In this document: positions 14,901-20,376 of the stretch, one piece after another
Layout: every line of letters begins with the position of its first letter
Numbering within the stretch: position 1 is the first letter of the stretch
DNA from: JBDRKE01 sp043814315
Lineage (GTDB): Bacteria > Omnitrophota > Gorgyraeia > Gygaellales > Profunditerraquicolaceae
Direction of reading: 5' to 3'
DNA length: 64,000 bases
NCBI GenBank assembly: GCA_043814315.1
Contig: JBDRKE010000010.1
Coordinates: 1 to 64,000 of the forward strand
The notes under the pieces: model-generated
The model's input: the letters and a program-made list of their open reading frames with translations, nothing else
The model's database searches: none
Told to the model about the DNA's origin: nothing
Program-made: the position numbers and the translations under genes

Positions 14901-16207
14901 AGATGGGAGACAATATAGATCGGGCCCTTGGGTTTATCTACCAGCAAATGGGTTTAAAAGCCAACCCCGATGATAAAGGCGTAGGTGAGTTGAGGGGCAA
15001 GGAGGGCGGATACAAAATAGGGGACCTGACAAATGATAAGTTAAAGGAAATTTATCAAAAGGCAGGTTCATATAACATTAAGAATTTAGACATCGTCGCC
15101 TTGAGAGATCAAGGAGTAGGGGTGCATGAGTTTGTGTTGAATTGCCAGATGGCTGCCATTCGAAACGCTGGGTATGTTCCGTCTACATCTGGAGAGGTTA
15201 GAACTGTAGCATTGGCTTTGGACCCAGCAGCCACTTCCATGTTAGTGGAAGGTCATGACAATCTTTACAATTTTGAAGGGCGCCAGATTACCAGCAAAGA
15301 GTTAGTTGCCATATACAAAAAGTGGGCAGAAAAATATCCGATTGATTCTCTTGAGGACGGCTTAGGGGAGAACGATTGGGAAGGCTGGCTGGACCTCGTT
15401 GAAGCAGTGGGAGACAAAGTCATGGTGATTACTGATGATCTTACTGTCTCTCAGGCAGGCCGATTCCTCAGATTTATTGATATGTTAAAACAAAGAGGAT
15501 TTATTGGGCCGGATGGTAAGGTGACAAAGAGGATAGGTATTCTCATCAAGTTAAACCAGAACGGATTCTTGACTACGGGTATTAATGATCCTGCGAAAGG
15601 TTGGTTGGGAACTATAGAAGTTATCCGAATCGCAAAAAAATATGGTATTAAATGGATCGTATCGCATCGCTCTAATGAAGCAGGGCCTGAAGAGAATGAA
15701 GTTTCCATCGCTGAGCTTGCTGCAGGCACAGACGCGTATGCTTTGAAATCAGGAGACCACGTGCAAGCTGTGCGAGCTGTCAAGGAAGATCGCTTAGCTG
15801 AGATTGATGCCCGGGAAAGAAACAAGGCTGCCGCCTCTCCCATGACACCCGGCGGTATTGACTTCCGCGGCAAACCCATGAACATCACCTATGAGCCTTT
15901 GGGTAACTTCTCCGAGCTTAACCTGAAACTACCCACGCTAAGCAAGAAGGAATTAGCTAGCTTTGATGTTGAGAGCGAGTTAAGGCAGATAGAGAATATG
16001 GTTAACAGGAAGCTCCTTCCTTCAGGAGCGCGCGTCAAAGAGCTCCTGGCTGCCTGCTCGCAAAAAGGAGAGCTGAATAGGATGCAGGAGCGCGTCATGG
16101 TGCTCTTGATCAAGATGGGCATCCTTGAAGAAAGCGCCTGCTGCACCCAAGAGGCCAGCAGGGAGTACAAAGAAGCCCTGATCCTGGTGGATTCATTGGT
16201 CAGTTAG
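8978..16207 (+). CDS. Exported mega-protein 2: PGK-, GAPDH- and enolase-like domains
   Basis: 2409 aa from ATG 8978 with AAGGAG at 8966-8971. Signal peptide 1-23 and N-domain to about 345 match the previous gene. About 395-825 is phosphoglycerate kinase-like: DWN 409-411, HSGRP with R452, ENVRM, SHRAEEAS, GGAKFDK, DIGPKT, NGGAGVFD, GGGD ending at D776, STAGGA. The Arg of the usual RVDFN motif is Ala. About 826-1288 is unrecognised. About 1280-1775 is GAPDH-like: GSGRIGR 1290-1296, catalytic SCSTN with C1579, H1606, STGAAKG, YDNEF with D1748; a long insert separates the two parts. About 1795-2285 is enolase with every catalytic or metal residue in place: QE (E1960), KEGG (E2009), D2082, E2126, D2154, K2191, HRS (H2230), K2257. 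Domains are joined by SP-containing linkers (S355-P356, S382-P383, S1791-P1792, S2287-P2288). GGIDFR begins the shared C-terminal region at 2292. Codon use in both end regions is richer in C-ending codons than in the enzyme core. Confidence 0.82.
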   Translation: MSRKVFSWLIVLTMLFQQTGFAQVAAVELNLAGQLSKIAGSLTTDTFRPVHIRFFSYDAANDAFKVMLDKGDTKNLTDTQLNASNKVLMNYFLIGVTLPNDSFWVNLRPDSEDNIIDNYLAKTDVGKVMLEADLQLKKDTARFTSPQTPEGREYWTKLYKKAEELYGYENVSIPALTRPWIVPNEIIVRETAGSAYIYKATLKVMLEQDYLKDSSDYNFKDTRSRLLNEYSSQLIRELILPKLTKEVNLSKTYAPLRQAYYSLIFSRWFKTRFANQTGQYASLIDSSNLTNLTSKTSWSKDTYFQAYKNSFAKGEYNISETVHTPTGQVIRTYFSGGIKILPQNLPYSGTRVADSPITDVLLGAGLVDPNASLQPNKIEAASPIQVSSPDDLLPVITNKGIKQAIMALDWNVSVKDGKIVENERIVNSLDTIKWVFQEAGLDYAYVLTHSGRPSGKGYEEAFTLRPMANEAARLLSEAGVNNVEVIMLPINLTDAKTLIDAKKAEAAASRKKVLFVVENVRMYGGEQSKNPAVREQFERDLIALTGETTEKLIYLEEAFDKSHRAEEASMEMGALLFPRENIAAGVKVADEAEKVLDFLSKATGKLVVIAGGAKFDKLKNIADIGKRIGLTGGKLFVVGALANPLLDNAGVNVGKSLMPTKPDDVKGFKDGQKKLIENTRDNKLQSSLPVDFVVREGKVVKDTLEPTDEQIDIGPKTIKMIVDYINSLKAGDGILMNGGAGVFDKEWGSKAGTIAIVTAANEAAARGVAVLFGGGDMFNAVKIVQRETGLRLDPSIKISTAGGALFVAISKGVGGGLVPVRATMKFPGEAEKKLLGIYSAVTEAIPGAIVLPVARTPYKDTSVAGDDSTREPALDLSRGPDGHRLLIPDGRRADLIKNFYETTFLPVIVTAEDVMNLWTSEQVAAFQAAKKEKDVTAFAQQLIRPVLASKGIPAQESQERSHALDPGLLGEAAVDVSSIIAIRTLAGDFLGWIPVVIKRGEDKAHEALGQKIAVSAAQGLEKTEKQPFALPPSIDISNHNNAFNALKTYNPLLFEKLQNNDLPAIRLLTGMINNLDPKAMVDPGAAGIKFDKQLGVFISEMDMDAKATAPGFGKNLERFRGSLYAVGQTSARLYHLLTPNYDTQRQVGIAIKNKDLQDAVIKFYALMQRHLLEVAINYFKDARVFESLRVEIGDYARRLNEAVREADALELSQASGEDILIHLSAKGVVLSANEKFHILEFIHGSGGLFDVLQLAALMRADNFVQSFRHIKLDNPLKVLPSDKPFEAYDGSGRIGRTQLAQRLAADINGQEEGYIGRYMVASQELKGESLQEKFFTAVQKASEMLSDRQIEDAKLNIQLGTESAVLTDLIKNGLMSFRLGANVLAAQLDFQDTYKVSSVYPVQVNLDGRMVGVIYFVDMAQFKAGMEVALKASGRQLDNIPRPFIVRGENDEEIFFGLRVDATPGGVEIGDQALEKAGAKGAVKLSGDTLWKLFAKSNLPETYGAKLGATDELSRIRQIYEHVKNTRMPKEGGKQLIYDKAQIPKSMLLPGFNFMDRHLGWVLPYVGGSDVMYMTPGSCSTNGAAHAISALTGFAGNAESIGPTFHMYTSSDKIVEKNPYGHTALKSTGAAKGVVLLLSFEEGSQTFFTAIRTPTGLVKGKADIVGGSIFDLLVRLPNNIPEKLTVRYLSRIAAEFPQDLLMFTPEDMREGSYTWQDTIAGQRTGSILYKNFIERVAPNTLRIKVGYDNEFSFATMEKTMHDAVYLDAKRNRQTAQMAEVLDAALTYSASSPATTPILEKLNLMITTVTPSQTTTLGKPALRLDMGLAGGAKGHFVVPAGTSTGEDEAKTILDRFGFGRVLKNIVKIHSAVMEEGLVADELAEIGQLMLNMSKDELGAEVTLSYQMSSAWAAASQKGLQNYEFVREMAPDLASKGVPVTKIQQNNTNGGQHAPNSLDMQEFMVVPIGKTTAESNKMGDNIDRALGFIYQQMGLKANPDDKGVGELRGKEGGYKIGDLTNDKLKEIYQKAGSYNIKNLDIVALRDQGVGVHEFVLNCQMAAIRNAGYVPSTSGEVRTVALALDPAATSMLVEGHDNLYNFEGRQITSKELVAIYKKWAEKYPIDSLEDGLGENDWEGWLDLVEAVGDKVMVITDDLTVSQAGRFLRFIDMLKQRGFIGPDGKVTKRIGILIKLNQNGFLTTGINDPAKGWLGTIEVIRIAKKYGIKWIVSHRSNEAGPEENEVSIAELAAGTDAYALKSGDHVQAVRAVKEDRLAEIDARERNKAAASPMTPGGIDFRGKPMNITYEPLGNFSELNLKLPTLSKKELASFDVESELRQIENMVNRKLLPSGARVKELLAACSQKGELNRMQERVMVLLIKMGILEESACCTQEASREYKEALILVDSLVS

Positions 16208-16233
16208 CGACGGTAAGCACACAGGTTTCACTT

Positions 16234-16268
16234 AAGAACCCTGGGAACAATCCCAGGGTTCTTTTTTT
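16234..16268 (+). terminator. Intrinsic terminator after the mega-protein genes
   Basis: AGAACCCTGGGA and TCCCAGGGTTCT form a perfect 12-bp stem with a 4-nt loop, followed by seven T. It closes the two-gene unit. Confidence 0.93.
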
Positions 16269-16279
16269 CAAAAACTAAA

Positions 16280-16317
16280 TTGCTATGAATTTTTCTCATT
16301 TAACGGTATAATATAAT
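16280..16317 (+). promoter_or_regulatory. Possible promoter for the 16337 gene
   Basis: Two overlapping TATAAT boxes (16307-16312 and 16312-16317) lie 20-25 bases before the start. The -35 region is poor: TTGCTA at 16280 is 21-26 bp away. Confidence 0.35.
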
Positions 16318-16336
16318 CTCAAAAAGGAGAAATGGC

Positions 16337-16669
16337 ATGGAATTCGACAAATTAAAAAATGAGGTTAAGACGGTTCCGCTGGATACCCTGCGTTGCGACG
16401 CTGACAACAACTTTGAGGCTGTGGTGCTCAGGGAGGAGATTGAGAAAATGAAAGCGCGCCTTGTGAAATTTTTCGGGACACCGGCGTTTCCTTCCCCAAA
16501 CAGCCTGACGTTTCAAATGCGGCAGGTTATTGACGGTTTCGGCGGCATTATGCCTGGCCAGACGCTTTATTTCTGGAATCAGGGCAAAGAGATTATATTT
16601 GCCATGCTTTGGCCCTGGCAGGACGGCAACCGCACGACCGTCAAAATCATCAAACAGGATAATTCTTAA
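16337..16669 (+). CDS. Hypothetical protein, 110 aa
   Basis: I do not recognise this protein. It is soluble, with no signal peptide or membrane segment. The N-terminal half is rich in charged residues and probably helical (about residues 25-50). The C-terminal half looks beta-rich, with MPGQTLYFWNQGKEIIFAMLWPW, here read as PGQTLYFWN and IIFAMLWPW, and a basic KIIKQ end. AAGGAG precedes the ATG by about 7 bases. It is followed after 39 bases by the DRE-TIM aldolase gene with its own GGAGAGGAG site, so the two may be co-transcribed. Confidence 0.7.
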   Translation: MEFDKLKNEVKTVPLDTLRCDADNNFEAVVLREEIEKMKARLVKFFGTPAFPSPNSLTFQMRQVIDGFGGIMPGQTLYFWNQGKEIIFAMLWPWQDGNRTTVKIIKQDNS

Positions 16670-16708
16670 AACCACACACGTAAAATTACGCCCGAAGGGA
16701 GAGGAGTT

Positions 16709-17659
16709 ATGTTCAGGGAAAAGATTAAGGTATTGGATTGCACCATCAGAGACGGCGGTCTGATCAATAACCACGATTTTGACTTCAGGTTTGTGCGCGC
16801 GGTGTACAAGGCGCTTTCTGAGGCAGGCGTGGATTACATGGAGATGGGTTATAAGAACTCCAAAAGGCTGTTTTCACAGAAAGAGTTCGGCACGTGGAAG
16901 TTTTGCGATGACGATGCCATTAAGAAAGTCATTGACGGGATCGAATCGAATACGAAGATTTCCGTTATGGTGGACGTGGACAGGGTGGATGCCGAGGATG
17001 TCTCACCGCGTAAGGAAAGCCCTGTTTCTATGATCAGGGTGGCTTCTTATGTCAAGGATATTGACAAGGCCATATATTTGGTGAACCATTTTGCGGATAA
17101 GGGTTATGAGACTACGGTTAATATCATGGCTATATCGCGCGCCCTGGATAACGAATTGACAGAAGCCTTGGAGCAGTTAGAAAAAGAAAGCAAGGCCGAT
17201 TGTATATATATAGTGGATAGTTTTGGCGCCTTGTATCAGGAAACAACGGAGTTCCTTATCAAGAAAGCCAAGAGCATCATTAAGACCAAAGAGATAGGAA
17301 TACACGCCCATAACAACCAGCAGCTTGCCTTTGGCAACACCATTGAAGCGATCATCCATGATGCGAATTTTGTTGACGGCACTGTCTATGGCTTAGGCAG
17401 GGCTGCGGGGAATTGTCCTTTGGAGCTCATCCTTGGGTTTTTAAAGAATCCCAAGTTTGATATCCGGCCGGTTCTGGATTTGATTTCCAAAGAGTTCATC
17501 CCTTTGCGGGAAAAAATGGAATGGGGTTATATCATCCCTTACGCGATCACGGGTATTTTGGATGAGCATCCGCGCGCAGCCATGGCTTTACGCGGCAGCG
17601 ATAAGAAAGAAAACTACCGGGAGTTTTACGAAAGCCTGATTACAGAGGTCGAGGAATAG
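16709..17659 (+). CDS. DRE-TIM (HMGL-like) aldolase family protein
   Basis: 316 aa of the HMG-CoA-lyase-like TIM-barrel family, which forms or breaks C-C bonds next to a carboxylate using a divalent metal. The sequence shows the family opening DCTIRDGG (residues 10-17; D10, R14 and D15 at the active site) and the metal-binding HAHNN followed by QLAFGN near residue 195, with GLGRAAGN later in the barrel. It is closest in pattern to 4-hydroxy-2-oxovalerate aldolase-like proteins. It is too short, and lacks the C-terminal domain, to be isopropylmalate synthase. Start at ATG 16709 with GGAGAGGAG. It ends 3 bases before the KDPG-type aldolase gene, which points to shared transcription and perhaps a shared 2-oxoacid substrate pool. 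The substrate is unknown. Confidence 0.8.
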   Translation: MFREKIKVLDCTIRDGGLINNHDFDFRFVRAVYKALSEAGVDYMEMGYKNSKRLFSQKEFGTWKFCDDDAIKKVIDGIESNTKISVMVDVDRVDAEDVSPRKESPVSMIRVASYVKDIDKAIYLVNHFADKGYETTVNIMAISRALDNELTEALEQLEKESKADCIYIVDSFGALYQETTEFLIKKAKSIIKTKEIGIHAHNNQQLAFGNTIEAIIHDANFVDGTVYGLGRAAGNCPLELILGFLKNPKFDIRPVLDLISKEFIPLREKMEWGYIIPYAITGILDEHPRAAMALRGSDKKENYREFYESLITEVEE

Positions 17660-17662
17660 GAA

Positions 17663-18295
17663 ATGGATGTGCCCCGTTTTAAAAAGCAGCCTGTTATGGG
17701 GATTGTGCGCGGCGTAGAATCAGGGCAGATTGAGCCGCTTGTGGAAGCCGTTATTCAATCCGGTTTGCAGGCTTTGGAGATTACTATGAACACTCCAGGG
17801 GCCGCGGAAATAATCCGTAAGGCCAGGAAACTGGCTGGCAATCGTCTTATGCTGGGCGCAGGCACAGTGCTGGATACGGATAGTTTAATGCAGGCCTTAG
17901 ATTCCGGAGCCACCTTCATTGTTATGCCTGTGCTCGTCGAGGATGTGCTTGGGTTTTGCGTTAAAAATAAGATACCTGCTTTTCCCGGAGCTTGCACACC
18001 CCAGGAAATTTATAACGCCTGGCAGGAAGGCGCAACCATGGTCAAGGTCTTTCCTGCCAGATTCTTCGGGCCACAGTATTTTCGCGAAATCAAAGGGCCA
18101 TTTCAAGAGATTGAACTTATGGCTGTGGCCGGCGTCACCCCGCAAAATATGCGGGAATATTTTAGTTGCGGCGCCTCTGCCATAGCCTTCGGCGCAAGCG
18201 TGTTCAAGAAAGAGTGGCTGGAAAAGAAAGACTACGCAAGTATTGGCTCAGCCATAAAAGCCTACCTGCAGCAACCATTGATAGAAGCGGCATAA
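17663..18295 (+). CDS. eda: KDPG/KHG aldolase (class I 2-oxoacid aldolase)
   Basis: 210 aa, the usual length of Eda. This aldolase splits 2-keto-3-deoxy-6-phosphogluconate into pyruvate and glyceraldehyde-3-phosphate, or 4-hydroxy-2-oxoglutarate into pyruvate and glyoxylate, through a Schiff base. Visible motifs are GIVRG near the start, ALEITMNTPGA with E39, GAGTVLD, FPGACTPQE, and MVKVFPA with K128 as the Schiff-base lysine, then VAGVTPQN and the phosphate-binding AFGAS. Start at ATG 17663, three bases after the previous stop. No Entner-Doudoroff dehydratase is in the window, so which substrate is used is open. Confidence 0.88.
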   Translation: MDVPRFKKQPVMGIVRGVESGQIEPLVEAVIQSGLQALEITMNTPGAAEIIRKARKLAGNRLMLGAGTVLDTDSLMQALDSGATFIVMPVLVEDVLGFCVKNKIPAFPGACTPQEIYNAWQEGATMVKVFPARFFGPQYFREIKGPFQEIELMAVAGVTPQNMREYFSCGASAIAFGASVFKKEWLEKKDYASIGSAIKAYLQQPLIEAA

Positions 18296-18313
18296 AAGAG
18301 AAGGAGGGGCACA

Positions 18314-18616
18314 GTGTTTGTTCTGTCTAATCTTCTGATGGCGGCAGGCCACGTCCTTGATGTGCTTCTGACGATCCTGTACTGGCTGATATTAATCCGG
18401 GCGCTGCTCAGCTGGGTCAACCCCGATCCTTATAATCCCATTGTGCAGTTTCTCTATAAGGCCACCGAACCTATCTTGCATCCGATACGCAGGATTCTTC
18501 CTTCAAATTTTAGGTTCGGAATAGATATATCCCCGATCATTGCTTTTCTCGCTATCATGTTCCTTAAGTCTTTCCTGGTCAGGTCTCTTTTTGACTTGGC
18601 CGCGAGATTGCCATAA
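18314..18616 (+). CDS. YggT family membrane protein
   Basis: 100 aa with a GTG start at 18314, chosen for AAGGAGG 6 bases upstream. Two long hydrophobic segments (about residues 5-27 and 70-95) flank the family hallmark LLSWVNPDPYNPIVQFLYKATEPILHPIRR, here visible as SWVNPDPYNP and EPILHPIRR. YggT/YlmG proteins are small inner-membrane proteins linked loosely to cell division or osmotic balance. The exact role is not known. It is 18 bases after the aldolase gene. Confidence 0.9.
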   Translation: MFVLSNLLMAAGHVLDVLLTILYWLILIRALLSWVNPDPYNPIVQFLYKATEPILHPIRRILPSNFRFGIDISPIIAFLAIMFLKSFLVRSLFDLAARLP

Positions 18617-18680
18617 CTCTGCGAGAAGGGTATCCGTTCCTATCCGGTAAAATGAGATTGAATCTTGGGAGTAAAATCGC

Positions 18681-18709
18681 TTGGGATTTCAGGATTAAAG
18701 AGGTATAAT
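18681..18709 (+). promoter_or_regulatory. Sigma70-type promoter
   Basis: TTGGGA (18681-18686), a 17-bp spacer and TATAAT (18704-18709), upstream of the small gene at 18761. AAGGCA and TGCCTT (about 18721-18742) form a hairpin in the 5' leader. Confidence 0.6.
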
Positions 18710-18760
18710 TATTACCCATGAAGGCAAGGGTTCAAATGCCTTAAAAAAGAGGAGGCGACT

Positions 18761-18943
18761 GTGGATAACGAAAATCAGGGGAGCATGGTGGAGCGGGGAG
18801 AATATAAAGGCAAGCCGCTTATTATCCTTAAGAGAAACGAAGAGGATAAATTTCCGTTTTCCTTTGGGCTCACCAAAGCCAAGCTCATATTGGATAATAT
18901 CGAAGAGATAAAGAAGTTTGTAGAAGAGAACGCTGCGGGATAG
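18761..18943 (+). CDS. Small conserved hypothetical protein, 60 aa
   Basis: GTG start with AGGAGG 7 bases upstream. The protein is soluble and highly charged, with GEYKGKPLIILKRNEEDK, then FPFSFGLTKAKLILDNIEEI and a helical end. The pattern recalls short proteins seen beside Dus or cysteine-cluster genes in several deep-branching bacteria, but I know no function. It has its own promoter and is 11 bases before the next start, so it probably heads a small operon with the cysteine-cluster gene and dus. Confidence 0.75.
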   Translation: MDNENQGSMVERGEYKGKPLIILKRNEEDKFPFSFGLTKAKLILDNIEEIKKFVEENAAG

Positions 18944-18954
18944 GACGGCTGCCA

Positions 18955-19317
18955 ATGAAAAAAAACAAGAAGATCGATTGCGCTGAATGTAAAATTCAGT
19001 CCGCATGTTGCCGGATCGGCGCATGGATTGATTTAGAGGAGGCCAAGAAAATACTGACTCTCGGCATAAAGGGAGGGGATTTTTTTCATTTTGAAAAAGA
19101 TAACAGCTTTCCTTCAGGATACAAGGTCGGCACGAGCCTTGAGGATGAGCCATGCAGCTTTATCGCTCGTGACGGCCTGTGCGCTATCCATAAGATTGAT
19201 TATAGCCTCAAGCCCGTCACGTGCAAAGAGTTTCCCTATGAAGACGGCAGGTTATCTTCTTTTGCCCCGTATCTGTGCGAGGTTGCGAGATCAAGAAGCA
19301 AAAAGAATAAGAAATAA
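18955..19317 (+). CDS. YkgJ-type cysteine cluster protein
   Basis: 120 aa of the zinc- or iron-chelating cysteine-cluster family (YkgJ, formerly UPF0153). The cysteines are arranged as CAECKIQSACC near residues 7-17, then CSFIARDGLCAIH and a downstream TCKEFP, which is the family's Cx2Cx4CC...CxF...C pattern. It probably binds an Fe-S cluster or zinc; no reaction is established. It ends 18 bases before the start chosen for dus. Confidence 0.85.
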   Translation: MKKNKKIDCAECKIQSACCRIGAWIDLEEAKKILTLGIKGGDFFHFEKDNSFPSGYKVGTSLEDEPCSFIARDGLCAIHKIDYSLKPVTCKEFPYEDGRLSSFAPYLCEVARSRSKKNKK

Positions 19318-19335
19318 CCGAACTTGCCCCCCTCC

Positions 19336-20298
19336 ATGCTTCAAATCGGTAACCTAAAATTGGAATCCAGATTGATCCTTGCTCCCATGGCCGGGATAAC
19401 GGATTTACCGTTTCGCCTGCTGAACCGGCGTTTCGGGTGCGAACTGGCTTTTATTGAAATGTTGAATGTGCGTTCCTTAAGTTATAAAAGCCGAAAGACT
19501 CAAGAGATGTTGTCCTCGGTTCCTGAGGATCGGCCTTTGGGCATACAGATATTAGGCAAGGAACCCAAATTCATTTTAAGGGCATTGGATATCCTTAAGC
19601 CCTATAAATTCGATGTTTTGGATTTTAATGCGGCCTGCCCCGTAAAGAAGGTCGTCCGTCGGGGAGAGGGGGCCAGTCTCCTGAGGGAGCCAAAAAGATT
19701 AGGTACGCTGCTGAAATTAATCGTAAAAAATTCCCAGCAGCCGGTGACCGTCAAGATCCGAAGCGGCTGGGATGATACATCGGTTAATGCCAGAGAAGTG
19801 GCTCTGCGGGCCGAAGATGCAGGGGTTAAAGCCTTGTTCATTCACGGAAGGACAAAGGCCCAGGGATATAGCGCAGGCGTTGATTATGCGGCTATCCGCA
19901 AGGTCAGGGAGGCCCTGAAAATCCCCGTCATTGGCAGCGGCGACATCTTATCCATTCCTTTAGTTAAGAGGATGTTTGATGAAACAGGTTGCCAAGCCGT
20001 AGCTATGGCGCGCGGAGCTCTAGGTAATCCCTGGATATTCAGGGAGGCAAAACAATTTTTAGAGAAGCAAGAGATAATCCAGAGGCCTAGCCGGGAAGAG
20101 ATTATCAAGGTGATGATTGCCCACTTAAAGTCCTATGTTGATTTTCACGGGGAGAGGGTGGGTATTATCAAATTCCGCAAGTTCTTTGGCTGGTATGTTA
20201 AGGGATTCCGCAAGATCAGGCCGTTAAGAGAAAGATCCTCCCGCGTCAAGAAGGCGCAAGAGATGATTGAGATTATCCGGTTGACGAGTGCGTCCTGA
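19336..20298 (+). CDS. dus: tRNA-dihydrouridine synthase
   Basis: 320 aa. It reduces uridine to dihydrouridine in tRNA with FMN and NADPH. Motifs: LAPMAGITDLPFR (FMN binding), NAACPVKKVVRRGEGASL with the catalytic Cys, VKIRSGW, IHGRTKAQGY, VIGSGDI and MARGALGNPWIF. Start: ATG 19336 gives MLQIGNLKLESRLILAPMAG, the usual Dus beginning. An in-frame TTG at 19324 would add four residues; neither has a clear ribosome-binding site. The gene follows the cysteine-cluster gene closely. Confidence 0.92.
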   Translation: MLQIGNLKLESRLILAPMAGITDLPFRLLNRRFGCELAFIEMLNVRSLSYKSRKTQEMLSSVPEDRPLGIQILGKEPKFILRALDILKPYKFDVLDFNAACPVKKVVRRGEGASLLREPKRLGTLLKLIVKNSQQPVTVKIRSGWDDTSVNAREVALRAEDAGVKALFIHGRTKAQGYSAGVDYAAIRKVREALKIPVIGSGDILSIPLVKRMFDETGCQAVAMARGALGNPWIFREAKQFLEKQEIIQRPSREEIIKVMIAHLKSYVDFHGERVGIIKFRKFFGWYVKGFRKIRPLRERSSRVKKAQEMIEIIRLTSAS

Positions 20299-20376
20299 TG
20301 TATTAAAGCTTAATCTAAAGATAATTAACAACGTTGCCGAAAAAAAGCATCCGAATTTAATAAGGAGAGAGAAGCC

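Noticed and set aside
16709..17659. 2-isopropylmalate synthase (leuA)
   Set aside because: It shares the DRE-TIM fold but is too short and lacks the allosteric domain; the pattern is closer to oxovalerate aldolases.
18720..18745. tRNA fragment (GGTTCAAAT near a hairpin)
   Set aside because: Only a 6-bp stem and a 10-nt loop; no acceptor, D or anticodon arms.
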